Source of the DNA: Warburgia ugandensis
Taxonomy: Eukaryota; Streptophyta; Magnoliopsida; Canellales; Canellaceae
Length of the DNA stretch: 64,000 nucleotides
Assembly: GCA_035236585.1 (NCBI GenBank)
Contig: CP141126.1
Span: forward strand, 69,107,414-69,171,413
Direction of reading: 5' to 3'
Every line of letters starts with the position of its first letter. Within the stretch, counting starts at the first letter, position 1. The notes beneath the pieces are model-generated. The model saw nothing but the letters and a program-made list of their open reading frames with translations, had not been told where the DNA came from and did not search any database. The position numbers and the translations under genes are program-made. This document shows, piece by piece, positions 24,331 to 36,649 of this stretch.

Positions 24331-26174
24331 TTGAAATTCAAATTGAGCCTACAATATAGAAGACATACTTGATTGGGACCTAAAGAACTTAATTGGACAT
24401 TCACAAGATAGTCATGTAAGCCCAATTGAAACCTTACCCATGCCCATAGAATAGGAAGAAGAAGAGCTATTTGACATACTAACCCTAAATTAACCTCCTC
24501 TAAGTTACACATCAGAATAGAATAATGGTTTAAGCCTAACCATGTCCCCACCTCTAGTAACATAAGAAGAACTTTTTTGGGAAGGGTGTATTCATCTTAT
24601 ACCCCTATTTTAGGACAATGTGAGGGAAACAAAAGATAATGGTTAATATTATCCCTCAATTTGGTCAAGAAGAGGCCCATTAGTCTCCATACGGTCCAAC
24701 AAAATGCACAATAGTAAACATAGTCATCATGTTACCAAGTGGAGGAATTATATTGACTATATTGAAATTTTGTAGATGGGGGATCATTAATATGGTCCCA
24801 CAACATTGCACATCATGGAGGTCTATTGTGTGTCTTTTCCTTGTTTGTTCTAACCCTAGATCGCTTCCTTGGATTTGTTTTCCTTGCCTTGGTTTCAAGA
24901 AGATTAGGTTAGTACATTGTCTTCCACTTTGCTTTTCTTTGCTTTCACTTTCCTTTGTTTCTCCCTTAAGATCCTGCTATTATTTTCTTGATCCTTTATC
25001 AAGGATCTAAGTTTGTTCTTATTTAGTAGTGACATCCAAGAGGAGGAAACATGGATTATTGACCTTCCTCTTTGATTCACAACTTGTTGCTTCTTTAGAT
25101 CCATTTTGTTAAGAGTTATCTGCCATGAATAATTCAACACATCTAGCATCTTTTCTCTTAGATTCTTTCTTAGGATCCCATGGCATGCAAATATACTTAA
25201 GCTTACAAGCATGAGAGTGTTGTAAATTGGATGTTTAGAGTAGATTTCATGTTCTTGAATTGAATGCAATATCCATCATCTTGTATATGCTTTAAGCGTT
25301 CAACTTTTTTGATGTAAATTGTTTCAATGGAATCAATTGAATTTCTTGTTTCTTGTAGTGAAGAACTATTGCATTGAGTGTTTTAATGCATATAAATTCA
25401 TGTTTTTATTTGTTTATTACTTGGAAATTGGAAACAATATGTGCTAGAATTTCTAGCAACATAGAAATATCATCTTGTTTATTTTTAATTCTTCACATTA
25501 TTTACCGTTGGTCTGATTTATTCTTTAGGAATCTAATTGAGATCTTATGTTGTGTGTTTAGTTCATAGATTAGATTGTATTATAGTTACTTATAGGTCCA
25601 TTGATTACAGTTTATATTTACTCTATGAATCATGCACATAAGCCCATGGTTCATGCACATGGTCTCAAGGTATTTTCCCTTAGACATATTGCTTAATTTA
25701 GATTAAATTCTCATTCTCAAAATCTAGTTCTATTCATGCATTCCATGCTAGATTAATTTGCATCATAATTCAAGCTTATTGTCATGTTCATCCATGCATC
25801 TTAATTACGTTGTTTCATGCATTCCTTCTAGTTTAATTCCATGCATGCCAGTTGTTTAGTTATTTCCATAGTATTACATGTTTTGATTTCTTAGTTAGCT
25901 CATTGTTTAGGTTTAATTTGCATTTTAGGCTAGTTAAGAACATTTCCATGTTTAAAGTTTTGAATTTAGAAATTTTTTAATTTCATGCATTTTTTATTTC
26001 CATCATTAGTTTTAGTTAAAATCTCATTATCTTAGCTGGGTTAAGATATTTTAAAGTAGGGACTAATAGCATCACATTAGTTCAACTCCTCATGTGATCG
26101 ACCTCACTAGAATGCTATATTGCAAATGATTTGTGCCCTTGCTTGTTGTAACTTTAAAATACACAATAAGTTTT

Positions 26175-26192
26175 TGGCATCATTGCAGGAGA
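26175..26192 (+). other. Primer-binding site of F2, Asp-tRNA type
   Basis: The AAGTTTTTGGC context is followed by a tract that matches the complement of the plant Asp-tRNA 3' end (TGGCGCCGTTGCCGGGG) at about two thirds of positions. It sits ten bases after an LTR end in ACACA. This site type is used by Athila/Tat elements. Confidence 0.6.
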
Positions 26193-26690
26193 GTTGGAAT
26201 GTTTTGTGTAGTGTTCCATACTTTAGATTATTTTCCTCTAGTCTAGGTTTAAGGTGCATTAGATTAGGGTTTTTGCTTTATTTTTTGCATATATTATCTA
26301 TTGTCCTCATATTGACCATGTTTTTTGTACGAGGGAAATCAACAAAGGAGCTACGATGATCCTATGGACCGTGGCTTCATCATCATAGATTACAATTTTT
26401 ATTGCTTTCTTAGATTAGTATTTCAGTGGAACTTGAAGTGAGTCTGATTGTAATTTGCAATTTCATTATTATTTAATTTTAAATGTGTTGTAGTAATACG
26501 TGGCATATGGTGGCCCAACTTGATCATCATCGGACCCGTCACTATGAGCAATCCTCATCCCAAATCTTAATTTCTAGGATAAATTGCTTTTAGTGTAATT
26601 TTACATTTGGCTGATAGTATAATTCATATAGATTAGGATCATTCACTTTAATTGTTTCATCTTTATTTAGGATTGTTACATTAATAGTGC

Positions 26691-26800
26691 ACCTATTTAA
26701 CAAAGGTTAGCCTAGGCTTGGCTATAACCAAAGCATAGGTTGTATGGTTATAGTGTCTTGTCTGTTAAGGTGCTTGGCCCTTTGTTGAGTAGCATATAGG
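26691..26800 (+). other. Two-stem hairpin, copy in F2
   Basis: The outer stem is TTAACAAAGG with CCTTTGTTGA and the inner stem is GCTATAACCA (26721-26730) with TGGTTATAGT (26745-26754). Each stem differs from F1 by a change that leaves a G-U pair, so both stems remain able to form in RNA. Confidence 0.7.
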
Positions 26801-26859
26801 TAGGCATTAGTTTACTTTTTGTTTCGCATTGCATGTTTATAATTATATGGTAGAATGAA

Positions 26860-27290
26860 ATTAATTCTAGTAAGGGCCCTACAAGAATCTTTGTAAGATA
26901 AGGACAAGATTTCATCACCAACTCCTTGGCCTACCTAGAAATCAATCAACATTCTTATATGTTGCAATCCCAACCTTTGAATGTTAATTAAAATAATGTA
27001 AAAGGAGATAGTGTATCAAGCTCACAGGACCCTATTAGAAGGATGTGATCTATTGTCACTCTGGTGGCTTTTAAGCACTGTGGTTATAGTGGGTTTCTTA
27101 AAATCCAAGTGATTTTCCTACTCCTTCCATTGACATTTGTCGAGGTCTAAATGTCTCCTAACACGATGATTGTATTAACCACTTTTAAGTAGAACAAAAC
27201 TGGTAAATGACAGTCAAATATGGATAGGAGAAGGAGCTCTCTCGATCTAGATCTAAGAAGCTACCACCTATGCACTAAGCAAAGATAATC
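26860..27290 (+). other. Shared leader-like non-coding module, copy in F2
   Basis: The boxes are CAAGCTCACAGGACCC (~27018), GTGGTTATAG (~27080), AATCCAAGTGATTTTCC, CCATTGACATTTGTCGAGG and GTATTAACCACTTT. Order and spacing match F1. Confidence 0.72.
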
Positions 27291-27429
27291 AAGGTAACAA
27301 CATACTAGGATTGGCTGTGCAACATTTAGCTTAGGATTAGCATTTAGGTTGCATCATATAGTTAGGGTAATCCATAAAAAAAGAAAAAAAAAAAAACTCA
27401 TTCATTGTATACAACTATTTGTTTCACTG

Positions 27430-28420
27430 TACATAAAGTTGGGAGCAAAGGTCTATTAAGAAGGGGATAGATTCAATACATTAATAAATAAGATAGATAT
27501 TATGCTAAGTCAATTGCATAGGGTATTAGCTTCTAAGCAAGCTATGCCACAACCACAGTTGCACAATGACTGTACCTATTATGATCATCCCTATCTCACT
27601 CTATTATGGCCATCAAGCTCCATATAAAATGAATACTATCAGGAGCCAGTGGATGCGCCCGATGCATTCACACACCCTAGCAATTTTTATCCTGACATAA
27701 ATAACCAAGATTATAATGCACGGGTTAGGCATCAAGAGCTACCACAGTCTTAAGATTACCAATATTAGGAAGAACCCAATGGTCCCACCTTGATCAACAC
27801 TACCTTGATTATCAAGAATATCAAGGTCAATCATCATGGGTTCAACTTGCTCAATCCTTTTTTAGGACCCAAATGTCACAACAATACTAACCCTCTAAAA
27901 TTGTTTACTTTACAGTACGAAGAGACACCATCAGAAGAGAATATGAAGAATATTTATGAGATGATAGAACAAGGCCCACTAAGAAGACAAATGAGGAAAT
28001 GATAAGGGAGATGGAGGAATGGGAAAAGACAATGAAACTAAAAAGGGAACATACTAAAAGAAACATTTCTACATTTATAAAAAAGATTGGGGAATTTGAA
28101 CCAATTGGGGATAATGAAAAGCCATCTATTACATAAACTAGGATGGAAAATTCTTCTGATCATTCTGAGCCACAATGTCCATAACCATCCATAGAAATCA
28201 CCCACTCAGATCTACTCAAGCCATGTTTTAATCCTTGTTACAATTTTGATAAATAGACTTCCATTGATGAAGAGAATGAAGCTTTAGACCATCCAACCCA
28301 ATCCTCTAGAACTATATCCTATTAATTTTTATAGCTTTGATGAAGACACATCCAATTAGGAGGTGAATGAGTTGTTGGATACTGTGTTATTAATGGACAC
28401 TTATCAATGACAAGCTTGAG
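27430..28420 (+). mobile_element. Coding relic of F2 (gag-like position)
   Basis: This is parallel to 23340-24330 of F1 and similar along its length, but more decayed. No pol motifs are present. Sequence 28420-29011 is non-coding internal sequence, also parallel to F1. Confidence 0.45.
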
Positions 28421-29011
28421 TAGACCCCCTATAAAGCTTGAAATTCAAAGTGATCCTTCAATACAGAAGATCTACCTGATTGGGACTTATAGTCCTTAAT
28501 TGAAAATTCACAAGATAGTCATGTAAGCCCAATTAAAACCTTACCTATGCCCATAGAATAGGAAGAAGAAGAGCCATTTGACATACTAACTCTACATCAA
28601 CCTGCTCTAAGGTACACATTAGACGAGAATAAGGGTTTAAGACTAACCATGTCCCCACCTCTCGTAATACAAGAAGAACCTTTTTGGGAAGGGAGTAGTT
28701 AGTTTATACCCCTATTTTAGGACAATGTTAGGGAAATGAAAGAAAAAGTTAAACTAAATATAATGGTCAATGTTATCCCTCAATTTGGTCAAAAAGAGGA
28801 CCATTAGTCTCCATATGGTCCAACAAGGTACACGATTATAAATGAAGTCATCATGTTACTGGCACCTCAAAATACAAGGTGGAGGAATTATATTGGCTAT
28901 AGTAAAATTTTGAAGATGTGCGATCAACAATATGGTCCCACAACATTCAACATCACGGTGGTCTTTTGTGTCATATTGTTATCACCACCTAAAATTTCTA
29001 GGTGGAGGCAA

Positions 29012-29016
29012 GATAT
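29012..29016 (+). repeat. Target site duplication of C, left copy (GATAT)
   Basis: GATAT precedes TGTAACAACCC at 29017 and recurs at 44804-44808 after GGGCATTACA. Confidence 0.85.
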
Positions 29017-30113
29017 TGTAACAACCCGAGTTTTCCCATGCATTTTTAAATGCAAGATCTAAATTCCTAAGGCGAGATGCATCCCTATTAGAAAACCATT
29101 TTATGAAAACAATGCAATGTAGTGGAAAATCTTTTGTTTTAAACTCATTTTTGAAAACCCTGAGTGTCATTTGCTTTCACAACAACCAAAGTAGTTTTTG
29201 AAAAAACTTTAGAAATCATAATTGTTTTTCCAGGTCTATCCAGTCACAGCTCACAGCCCAACTGTAAATAAATACAAATACATGTCCAAAGGGTAGAGTG
29301 TTTACTTACATGTATGATTGTCTCCTTTTGATTTACTTGCTCGTAGCACTAACATAGGTGTCCTCTACTCGTGAATGGAGCTATCCTGAAAAATGTTAAG
29401 GATTGGGCGAGTATATACTACACTCAGTAGGAGTCTATCACTACTAGTTTTACAATGCATGCTATGTTTAAAATCATATGCTCTTTAAAACATGTGCATG
29501 TTTGAACACTCATGTTCAATGTCAATATTAAAAACACTTGTCAAACGGGAATACTAACGACTTAAAGAATCGCATAATCCATGTCGAAAGTATCATACAT
29601 ATAAATCATAAGCATAATAATATGCATAAGATGCTCCACTAAATCCAACTCATGGATATATGGTATGGTTGACCAACCTCATGTCATGCCATATGCAATG
29701 CAAGTAAATCCTCAAACCATAGGGCCCACTATGCCCATGACCTCGCCGCCGTGTGGTCCCCGAGTACCTGAGGATACTTGGTCATAGCCTCCATGAGGCA
29801 TATGACACATCGACCCAGTGCCGTGACACCAGTGGTAGCCCCCTGTACCACATGCAGTCGACGTAGGGACATGCCCTTTTTGGGCATGGTATCCATTCTA
29901 CCTAATAGTGGTAGAGGCTAGAAGGGCACCCCAGACCTCTCAGCAGAGCGCTCAAGAGCTTATTAGCCCAAATCATATACGATCAAACAAGCAAAAACCT
30001 CTTTTTCAAAACCTGTCCTCTTTAGGTCCCTCACAACTGCCTACCCAGCATCTTTTGGGCACTCTAGCGTCTTTTGGTAACCCTCAAGGACATGCAATCT
30101 TTTAAAAACTCAA
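29017..30113 (-). mobile_element. 3' LTR of C (partial)
   Basis: This matches 42175-43280. The outer ~670 bases are almost identical to the 5' LTR. The GC-rich block (29690-29960) differs more, largely at CpG positions. Confidence 0.8.
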
Positions 30114-31172
30114 TGCTCACAAACCATTAACATTCGACATAAGTTACATTCAAAATAAAATCATGAAAGCCAATTAGTAGCATCTTCCATCGAGGACCTT
30201 ATCATATACTGAAAGTAAAATGTCCTAACTCTATATCCAGTTTCATAATTATTGAATTCATTAAACGATTTTCTCATGTCAAAAGTTAATGGTCGATTCA
30301 TCATCATGGGTCAAATGTTCCCATCCAGAGGCCTATCTCACTAATCACATCAATTTGTCATTAGGATTTTCAATAATGTTCCCATTTATGCAAAGCAAAA
30401 AGTCTCTTATTCACAACCGAGTACCCTTACTAGGTCATGGTTGAATCCTTTGTCATCATCCTCTTTGTCCTTTCTTTGCTTGATGGTTTTCTTTGTAACC
30501 TTTCAGTCAAAAAGTTCTATACTCAATCCAGTAGGGTTAGTCCTTAGAAAATTCCTTCAATTGATTTTTCGTACTTGGTATATGCTCATAACAACTAACT
30601 ATTTGTCTAAAGGCAACATAACATTAAATCTTCACCTTATGCTAGCCATCTCACTTTTTCTCCTTCCATCCCCTATGTCAATATATTGTTTAATATTTTA
30701 TCAAGACTTTATCATCAACCATATAGTCTGCATTGTCAGGAGATATAAGTAGTGATTTTCTCAATTCCTCAAATTTTATCTTTCAAGTGCCTCCTCATAC
30801 TTAGCTTACAATAGCAGTTCTCGTTCAATAGCTACTACATCAAGGTATGCTGAAGCTGTTAAATCATCAAATTTGAAAAACACTCAGGTAAGCATGGAAC
30901 ATTTTTGTAGACATATAGAAAGACTTTATTTGATTACCTATTGATCTCTTTCCAGACATATCTTTGTCATAAGCTCAAGGGTCTCTAAAGTGATAGGTAC
31001 TTATCTACCTTTCTTTTCAATCCAAGTTAGTAGCATCTTTCAGACCCACAGTAATTTCTATGGTTTGTCATGGTATCTATTTAGGTTTGGAAAAATCTAT
31101 CTCACTGGTGGAGATCGCATCTTATTTTTGCTTCTATCTCAGTTGTTAGTGTATTTATTGTACTTGTAGCTC

Positions 31173-31216
31173 CTCCATGATGTGGCCTAATCAACTCCAT
31201 GATGTGGCCTAATCAA
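31173..31216 (-). repeat. 22-bp minisatellite, two copies in C
   Basis: Two perfect copies of CTCCATGATGTGGCCTAATC plus AA lie head to tail. D has three copies on the plus strand at 47616-47681. Confidence 0.85.
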
Positions 31217-31426
31217 CTGACCTCATACCCTCAAATGACTTAGTCTAACAAGTAACTTCTTTCAAGGAAAACTCAAGTCCAAAGACTTATAATATCCCTT
31301 TGAGTATATAACTTCGACTACTAACTCATAGACACTAACATACTTGATTAATTAGGGTGGGATACATTTATTTAGTCAACATTACTCCAAAGGTAATGAC
31401 TAAATAATGGTCATAATATTTTTGGT

Positions 31427-31431
31427 CTTCC
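31427..31431 (+). repeat. Target site duplication of B, left copy (CTTCC)
   Basis: CTTCC precedes the TGTAATGACTCC start of B and recurs at 40653-40657. Confidence 0.88.
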
Positions 31432-33831
31432 TGTAATGACTCCAATTTTGTAATATTGAAATTCCAAGTTTAGCAATGAAAAGTTCAATTTTTAAAGAAA
31501 AGGACATTTTGGTCATTTTACTATTCACCTTGACTGAATCCAGAAATTTGGTCCTACAAATGATTCCATTATATGCATCTCGGAAAAAGGAATCCAACGA
31601 GACCAAAATCACCCAAAACGGAGTTAAAATGAGCAAGATATGGCCCTTTGAAGTTCAGGGGTAAAATTGTAAATTTCACAAAAACGGTTTAACCTGCAAA
31701 ACACAGGGGCCCTTTTTGATACGGGCACCCCTTTATCTTCAACCTCTAGAGGGTTCTAGAACAGTAGTGATTGGAGGAGAAATCACCGCCATTCTGGAGG
31801 TTTCTCCACCGCCATTCAAAGGCGGTGAGAGCCCCCTCCAGAACCCTTTCTTAGCTCTATAAATAGAGCTCTTGGGCGCCTCTAATGGCAGCCCAAAATG
31901 TTGAAGAAAAACCGTTGAGGAGCAGTGACCAAGAAGAGAAAACGTGGAGAGAAAACCAGCCACGAAGCAGGTATGCCCAAAAACTCCCCAAACCCATCTC
32001 ACCCAGAGTCCTAGGCTCAGTTTCCCTAGGTTTTTGCATGAAAATCCATGGGGAATAGGCCTATAGGGAGTCACCAAGGACCCTGGGACGTCCCCAGGGC
32101 TGCACTGGTTCCTCAGGGATGAACCAGGGCATCCTAAGGATGCCTCGGTCCCCCAACGACTGAAACGCCCTAGCCAGACGAGACGCGTCGCACGCGTCTG
32201 AGAGGAAACCAACGGGCGCGTCTGTAGACGCGCCTGCTAAAGAGGAAGACGGGCGGAGAGTACCGCGCGTCTGAAGACACGCCCGCTGAGGTGCACACCG
32301 CAGATGAGCAGTGCGCTAGAACTGCGGGTTCTTTTCATTCCTTAAGGAAGCCAGGGCGCACGACGCAGTCACGCAGCGCCCTAGCATTCCATTTTTTTTT
32401 CATCCTTAAGACTCTATGTACATACGACACTAAAACGCTTATAACTTGAGATCTAGATCTCCGATTGAGGTGCCGCAAAAGGCATTGTGTCCCTGTCAAC
32501 GGCATGGACACATACAAACTATAAAATCCCTGATCAAGGCCCAATCAAAGGTGGGCATGACCCTTAGAGTAGGATGGTGGCGCGTGGCCATTAGAACTTT
32601 GGAAAACTGAGGACACCAAGGCCCAATTAGGACCCTAGGACACCCATAGGCATAGGGATGGACCCCTAATACCTAAGTAATAAGACCAATAACTCTAAAA
32701 CCCATAAAAGATAGGCCAAACTAACCTTGATTCCCCAAACCATGATCAAGAGCGTCTGAGGACAAAAGGGTTAGCGCGACCTAGCCAGGTAGGTGCTCTA
32801 TCACTATTAGATTCTTTTAAAAGAACTATTATTGTTTTGAGAACATATGTTTTAAATATATGACTTGATTTGCATGACTTAATTCAGCATGCATGATGAA
32901 TGCTTTGTACATAGCTATGTTTTGAAATGATTGCATATACATTATGCACATATATGTTTTGCAGACAAGTGCATACATTGCATGATTTAAGTACCTGCAA
33001 AGATTTCATGTCCTTGAGGGTTGCCAAAAGACGTTGGAGTACCGAGGGCCAAGCAGTTGTGAGGGACCCAAAGAGGACAAGTTTTAAAAAGGAGGTTTTG
33101 GCTTATTTAATCTTATGTGATTTGGGCAAGTAAGCCCGTGGGTGCTATGTCGAGGGGTCTGGGTTGGCCACCCGGCCTCTACCACTATTAGGTGGATGGG
33201 TACCATGCCCAAAAAGAGGCAAGTCCCTACGTCGACTGCATGTGGTACAGGGGGCTACCACTGGTGTCACGGCACTAGGTCAACATGTCATAGGCCCCGT
33301 GGAGGCTACGACCAAGTGTCCTCAGGTACCCGGGGACCACACGGCGAGGAGGTCGTGGGCATAGTGGACCCTATGGTTTGATGATTTATGTGCATTGCAT
33401 ATGACATGATATGAGGTTGGTCGACCATACCATACTAGAGATCCATGAGTTGGACTCCATGAAGCATATATTGCATATCATGATGTTATCATATATTTGT
33501 ATATGATACTTTCAATTTTGGATTATGCGATCCTTTATGTCATTAGTATTTCAGTTTGATAACGGATTCTTATACTGATATTGAGTGTGAGTATTTAGAC
33601 ATGCACATGTTTTGAATGAGCATATGATTTTAAAACATCTCATGTATCATAAAACTAGTAGTGATAGGCTCCTACTTAGTATAGTATATACTCACCCAAT
33701 CCTTAACATTTTTTAGATACAAAGTAAATACTTAAGGGCAAGGAACGTTGGTACTAGGAGACACAGACTTAGTACAAGTAAGTAAACCCCTATCTTATCT
33801 TTCAATGTTACTTGATTGTAGTTACTCTCTA
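31432..33831 (+). mobile_element. 5' LTR of B
   Basis: This matches 38134-40437. It has a TATAAATAG box at 31858, and the GC-rich block shared with the A/C/D LTRs lies at 33130-33430. Reading frames on either strand here, including a 157-codon one at 31739-32212, are incidental. Confidence 0.9.
31858..31866 (+). promoter_or_regulatory. TATA box of 5' LTR B
   Basis: TATAAATAG sits between AGCTC and AGCTC, ~430 bp into the LTR. This is the likely U3 core promoter. Confidence 0.55.
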
Positions 33832-33839
33832 GTCAAAGC

Positions 33840-34700
33840 CAAACTCCTACCCCCCAAGATCCTTCCCTTGATAAAGCAATAGATAGGACTGAGGTTCAGT
33901 TAGAAAGGTTTCAAAAACTAGCTCCCTCATTCACAGGAGAAGATGAAGCATCTACAGTTGAAAAATGGTTAATTGATATTGAAAAGATATTTAAGGCCAT
34001 GAACATAGCTGAAGAAAGAAAAGTACCCATGGCCACATTTGTGTTTAGAGGAGAGGCTACCTTTTGGTGGGAAACAGCAGAAAGAACTTATTTTGATCAG
34101 CAAGAAACAATAGGATGGGAAGAGTTTAAAAAGGTCTTTAATGACAAATATTATCCTAAACATATAAGGAAACAGAAGGAAAAGGAATTTATGGACTTAG
34201 AACAAGGAAATATGACCGTCAAACAGTATGAAAGTAAATTCATCAACCTCCGAAGATTTTCACCCCATGCTTGTGCTGATGAGGAAGATGCGGCCGAGAG
34301 ATTTGTAGATGGACTCAACCCAGGACTCAGGAACAGAGTTCTAGGTTTCCAACCTTCCATTGTAGCCAAAGTCGTAGAGGTGGCCTCCCTATATGAAAAA
34401 TATTATCAAAGGAACCAGGCAATAAGAGAAACTAAGAACATCAACACCATGAAGAACAAAGGAAAGAGACCCTTTCAGTCATCTGGACCTAGGCCACCTT
34501 TCAAGAAGCCGTTTGAAAACAAAGGAAGAAGACCAGACTGGAAGGCATGCCCTAGGTGTAATAGAAATCATCCAGGCAAACCATGTCCCACTTTCAACAT
34601 CACTTGCTATGGTTGTGGAGAATTAGGACATTTTTCTAGTAACTGTCCAAAAAGGAAAGTACAAGAGCGTAAAGAAGATCAAGTTCCAAAAAGCCAAGGA
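33840..34700 (+). mobile_element. B gag region with CCHC zinc knuckle
   Basis: Retrotrans_gag-type sequence is seen (ATFVFRGEATFWWE, then GWEEFKKVFNDKYYP, later FSPHACADEEDAAERFVDGL). A basic linker and a nucleocapsid knuckle CYGCGELGHFSSNCP follow near 34605-34650. These match plant chromovirus gag, which forms the particle core and binds RNA. Confidence 0.92.
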
Positions 34701-34739
34701 CGTGTCTTTGCCCTCACTTCCAGTCAAGCCCAAGCATCA

Positions 34740-35060
34740 ATTGCAGTCGTTGAAGGTATTCTTTCTATCTATGATACACCTGCTAAAGTTCTATTTGATA
34801 CAGGCTCCACTCATTCTTTCATATCCCGGGAATTTGCATCATCCTTAGACATTATACCACAGGACCTAGACTTCACTCTAGAAGTCATGACTCCTATAGG
34901 CCAGGCACTCCCCACTTATTCTTATCTCCAGGATGTCCCCATTTTGATTAAGGACCATTTGTTACATGCCAACCTTATCCACTTAGATATGAATGACTTT
35001 GACATCATCCTAGGTATAGACTGGCTAGCCTTTCATCAAGCCTTTGTTGATTGCCGCCAG
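34740..35060 (+). mobile_element. B aspartic protease region
   Basis: VLFDTGSTHSFIS carries the DTG/DSG-type active-site triad of retroviral-type aspartic proteases. DFDIILGIDWLAFHQAFVDC is the conserved second half seen in chromovirus proteases. Confidence 0.92.
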
Positions 35061-35219
35061 AAACATGTCACTTTTACCCTACCTAATGCAGACACTTTCA
35101 CCCTCCAAAGGAAGAAAGGATTATTCTGGAGCGTGCATTATTTTTGCCTTGAAAGCATTTAAGCACATTGCTCAAGGATGCCCCTTCTTCTTAGCCAAGA
35201 TTGAAGCCGTCGAGAATCC

Positions 35220-35950
35220 CCAACCAAAGCTTGAGGATGTCGAGGTGGTCCGAGAATTTCCTGACGAATTCCCTGAGGACTTACCAGGTCTACCTCCACC
35301 AAGGGAAATTGAGTTCATCATTGACCTTATACCCGGTACTTCCCCCATTTCTAAAGCTCCTTACCGAATGGCTCCTGTAGAACTAAGAGAAGACCCAATT
35401 ATAGGAACTACTTGACAAAGGGTTCATACGACCTAGCGTCTCTCCATGGGGAGCTCTAGTCCTTTTTGTTAAGAAAAAGGATGGCTCCATGAGATTGTGC
35501 ATAGACTATCGGATGCTGAATAGGGTCACCATTAAAAATAAGTACCCTCTTCCCCGAATTGATGATCTTTTTGATCAACTTCAGTCAGCCAGAGTCTTCT
35601 CTAAGATTGATCTACGATCAGGGTACCATCAACTTCGAGTTAGAGAAGAAGATATCCCTAAGATAGCCTTCAGGACTCGATACGACCATTATGAATTCAG
35701 AGTGATGTCCTTTGGTTTGAGTAATGCTCCAGCCGCGTTTATGGACCTCATGGATAGGGTGTTCAAGGAGTACTTAGATAAATTCATCATAGTGTTTGTG
35801 GATGATATCTTAATATATTCTGAAACTCCTGAAGACCATATGGAGCATCTAAGGATAACATTAAGCACCCTATGAGCACATAAGCTATATGCAAAATTCA
35901 GTAAGTGTGAGTTTTTACTGGAAAAGGTTAATTTCTTAGGACACATTATT
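35220..35950 (+). mobile_element. B reverse transcriptase region
   Basis: The blocks in order are [63 protein letters not shown] and FVDDILIYS (the catalytic YxDD-type box). All are typical of plant Ty3/gypsy polymerase. Confidence 0.93.
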
Positions 35951-36079
35951 TCTCAAGATGGCATAGCTATTGACCCTACTAAGGTTGAATCAGTACAGAA
36001 CTGGGAAAGACCTAAGACAGTCACAGAAATAAGAAGTTTCTTAGGACTTGCCGGATATTATAGGAGATTCATCGAAGGT

Positions 36080-36580
36080 TTTTCAGAAATGGCTTTACCT
36101 CTAACTAAGCTGACCAGGAAAGACACAAAATTTGAATGGACTAATAAATGTGAGGAAAGCTTCCAAGAACTAAAAACAAGGTTGACTACCACACCTGTCC
36201 TTACCTTACCTTCAGGAAGTGGCGAATTTGAGATATACAGCTATGCCTCGCAACATGGGCTAGGCTGCGTACTTATGCAACATGGGAAGGTAATCGCTTA
36301 TGCTTCTCAACAACTCAAGAAGCATGAAGTCAATTACCCAACCCATGACTTGGAATTAGCAGCCATAGTCTTTGCGTTGCGAATATGGAGACATTATTTA
36401 TATGGGGAAAAGTTTGAAGTTTTTACAGATCACAAGAGTCTTAAATATATCTTTTCCAAACAAGACTTAAACATGCGACAAAGAAGATGGATGGAATACT
36501 TAAAAGACTATGACTTCTCCATTCATTATCACCCTGGAAAAGCTAATGTGGTAGCTGATGCATTAAGCAGATAAACCCAA
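36080..36580 (+). mobile_element. B RNase H region
   Basis: [40 protein letters not shown] and [18 protein letters not shown] match the RNase H domain. It ends in [14 protein letters not shown], the usual RNase H to integrase boundary. Confidence 0.92.
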
Positions 36581-36649
36581 GGGATGTGTGCAAGTTTATT
36601 AACTAAGAGATGGAAGCTACTACAAGAAGTAATCACATGGAAACCAGAC

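Larger units (their letters stand above)
19468..24829 (+). mobile_element. F1: Athila-related, apparently non-autonomous LTR unit
   Basis: The LTR starts TGATAAGTATTTAATTTTGC at 19468 and runs to about 22310. A TATAAAAA box lies at 20789 and a splice-donor-like AAGGTATGT near 20947. The internal part (22310-24829) has a two-stem hairpin (22575-22694), the shared leader-like module (22740-23200) and one decayed coding region (23340-24330), with no recognisable pol. At ~24830 it passes straight into LTR sequence of F2. The LTR start resembles those of J-left and J-right, placing F in the Athila/Tat group. It is broken and old. Confidence 0.75.
24830..29016 (+). mobile_element. F2: second F unit, adjoining F1
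   Basis: LTR-type sequence 24830-26165 matches the 3' half of the F1 LTR (20950-22310). An Asp-tRNA-type primer site follows at 26175. The internal part repeats the F1 order: hairpin (26691-26800), leader-like module (26860-27290) and coding relic (27430-28420). The unit is split at 29016 by element C and resumes at 44809. F1-F2-F3 thus form an LTR-internal-LTR-internal-LTR chain, as left by unequal recombination between related copies. Broken and old. Confidence 0.72.
30114..31431 (-). mobile_element. C internal region, distal part
   Basis: Non-coding on the element strand, this matches the reverse complement of 47280-48735 in D. It includes two copies of a 22-bp minisatellite at 31173-31216. 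The last five bases are the B target duplication. Confidence 0.75.

Noticed and set aside
31739-32212. 157-codon open frame on the minus strand
   Set aside because: It lies antisense inside the 5' LTR of B, in a GC-rich stretch. It has no domain, and the matching part of the 3' LTR does not keep it as one frame.
33142-33381. Recurrent short frame starting MATRPLPLL or MGTMPKKRQ in several LTRs
   Set aside because: It recurs because the GC-rich LTR block recurs. It is in different contexts and both orientations, with no initiation context, and conservation follows the nucleotides rather than a protein.
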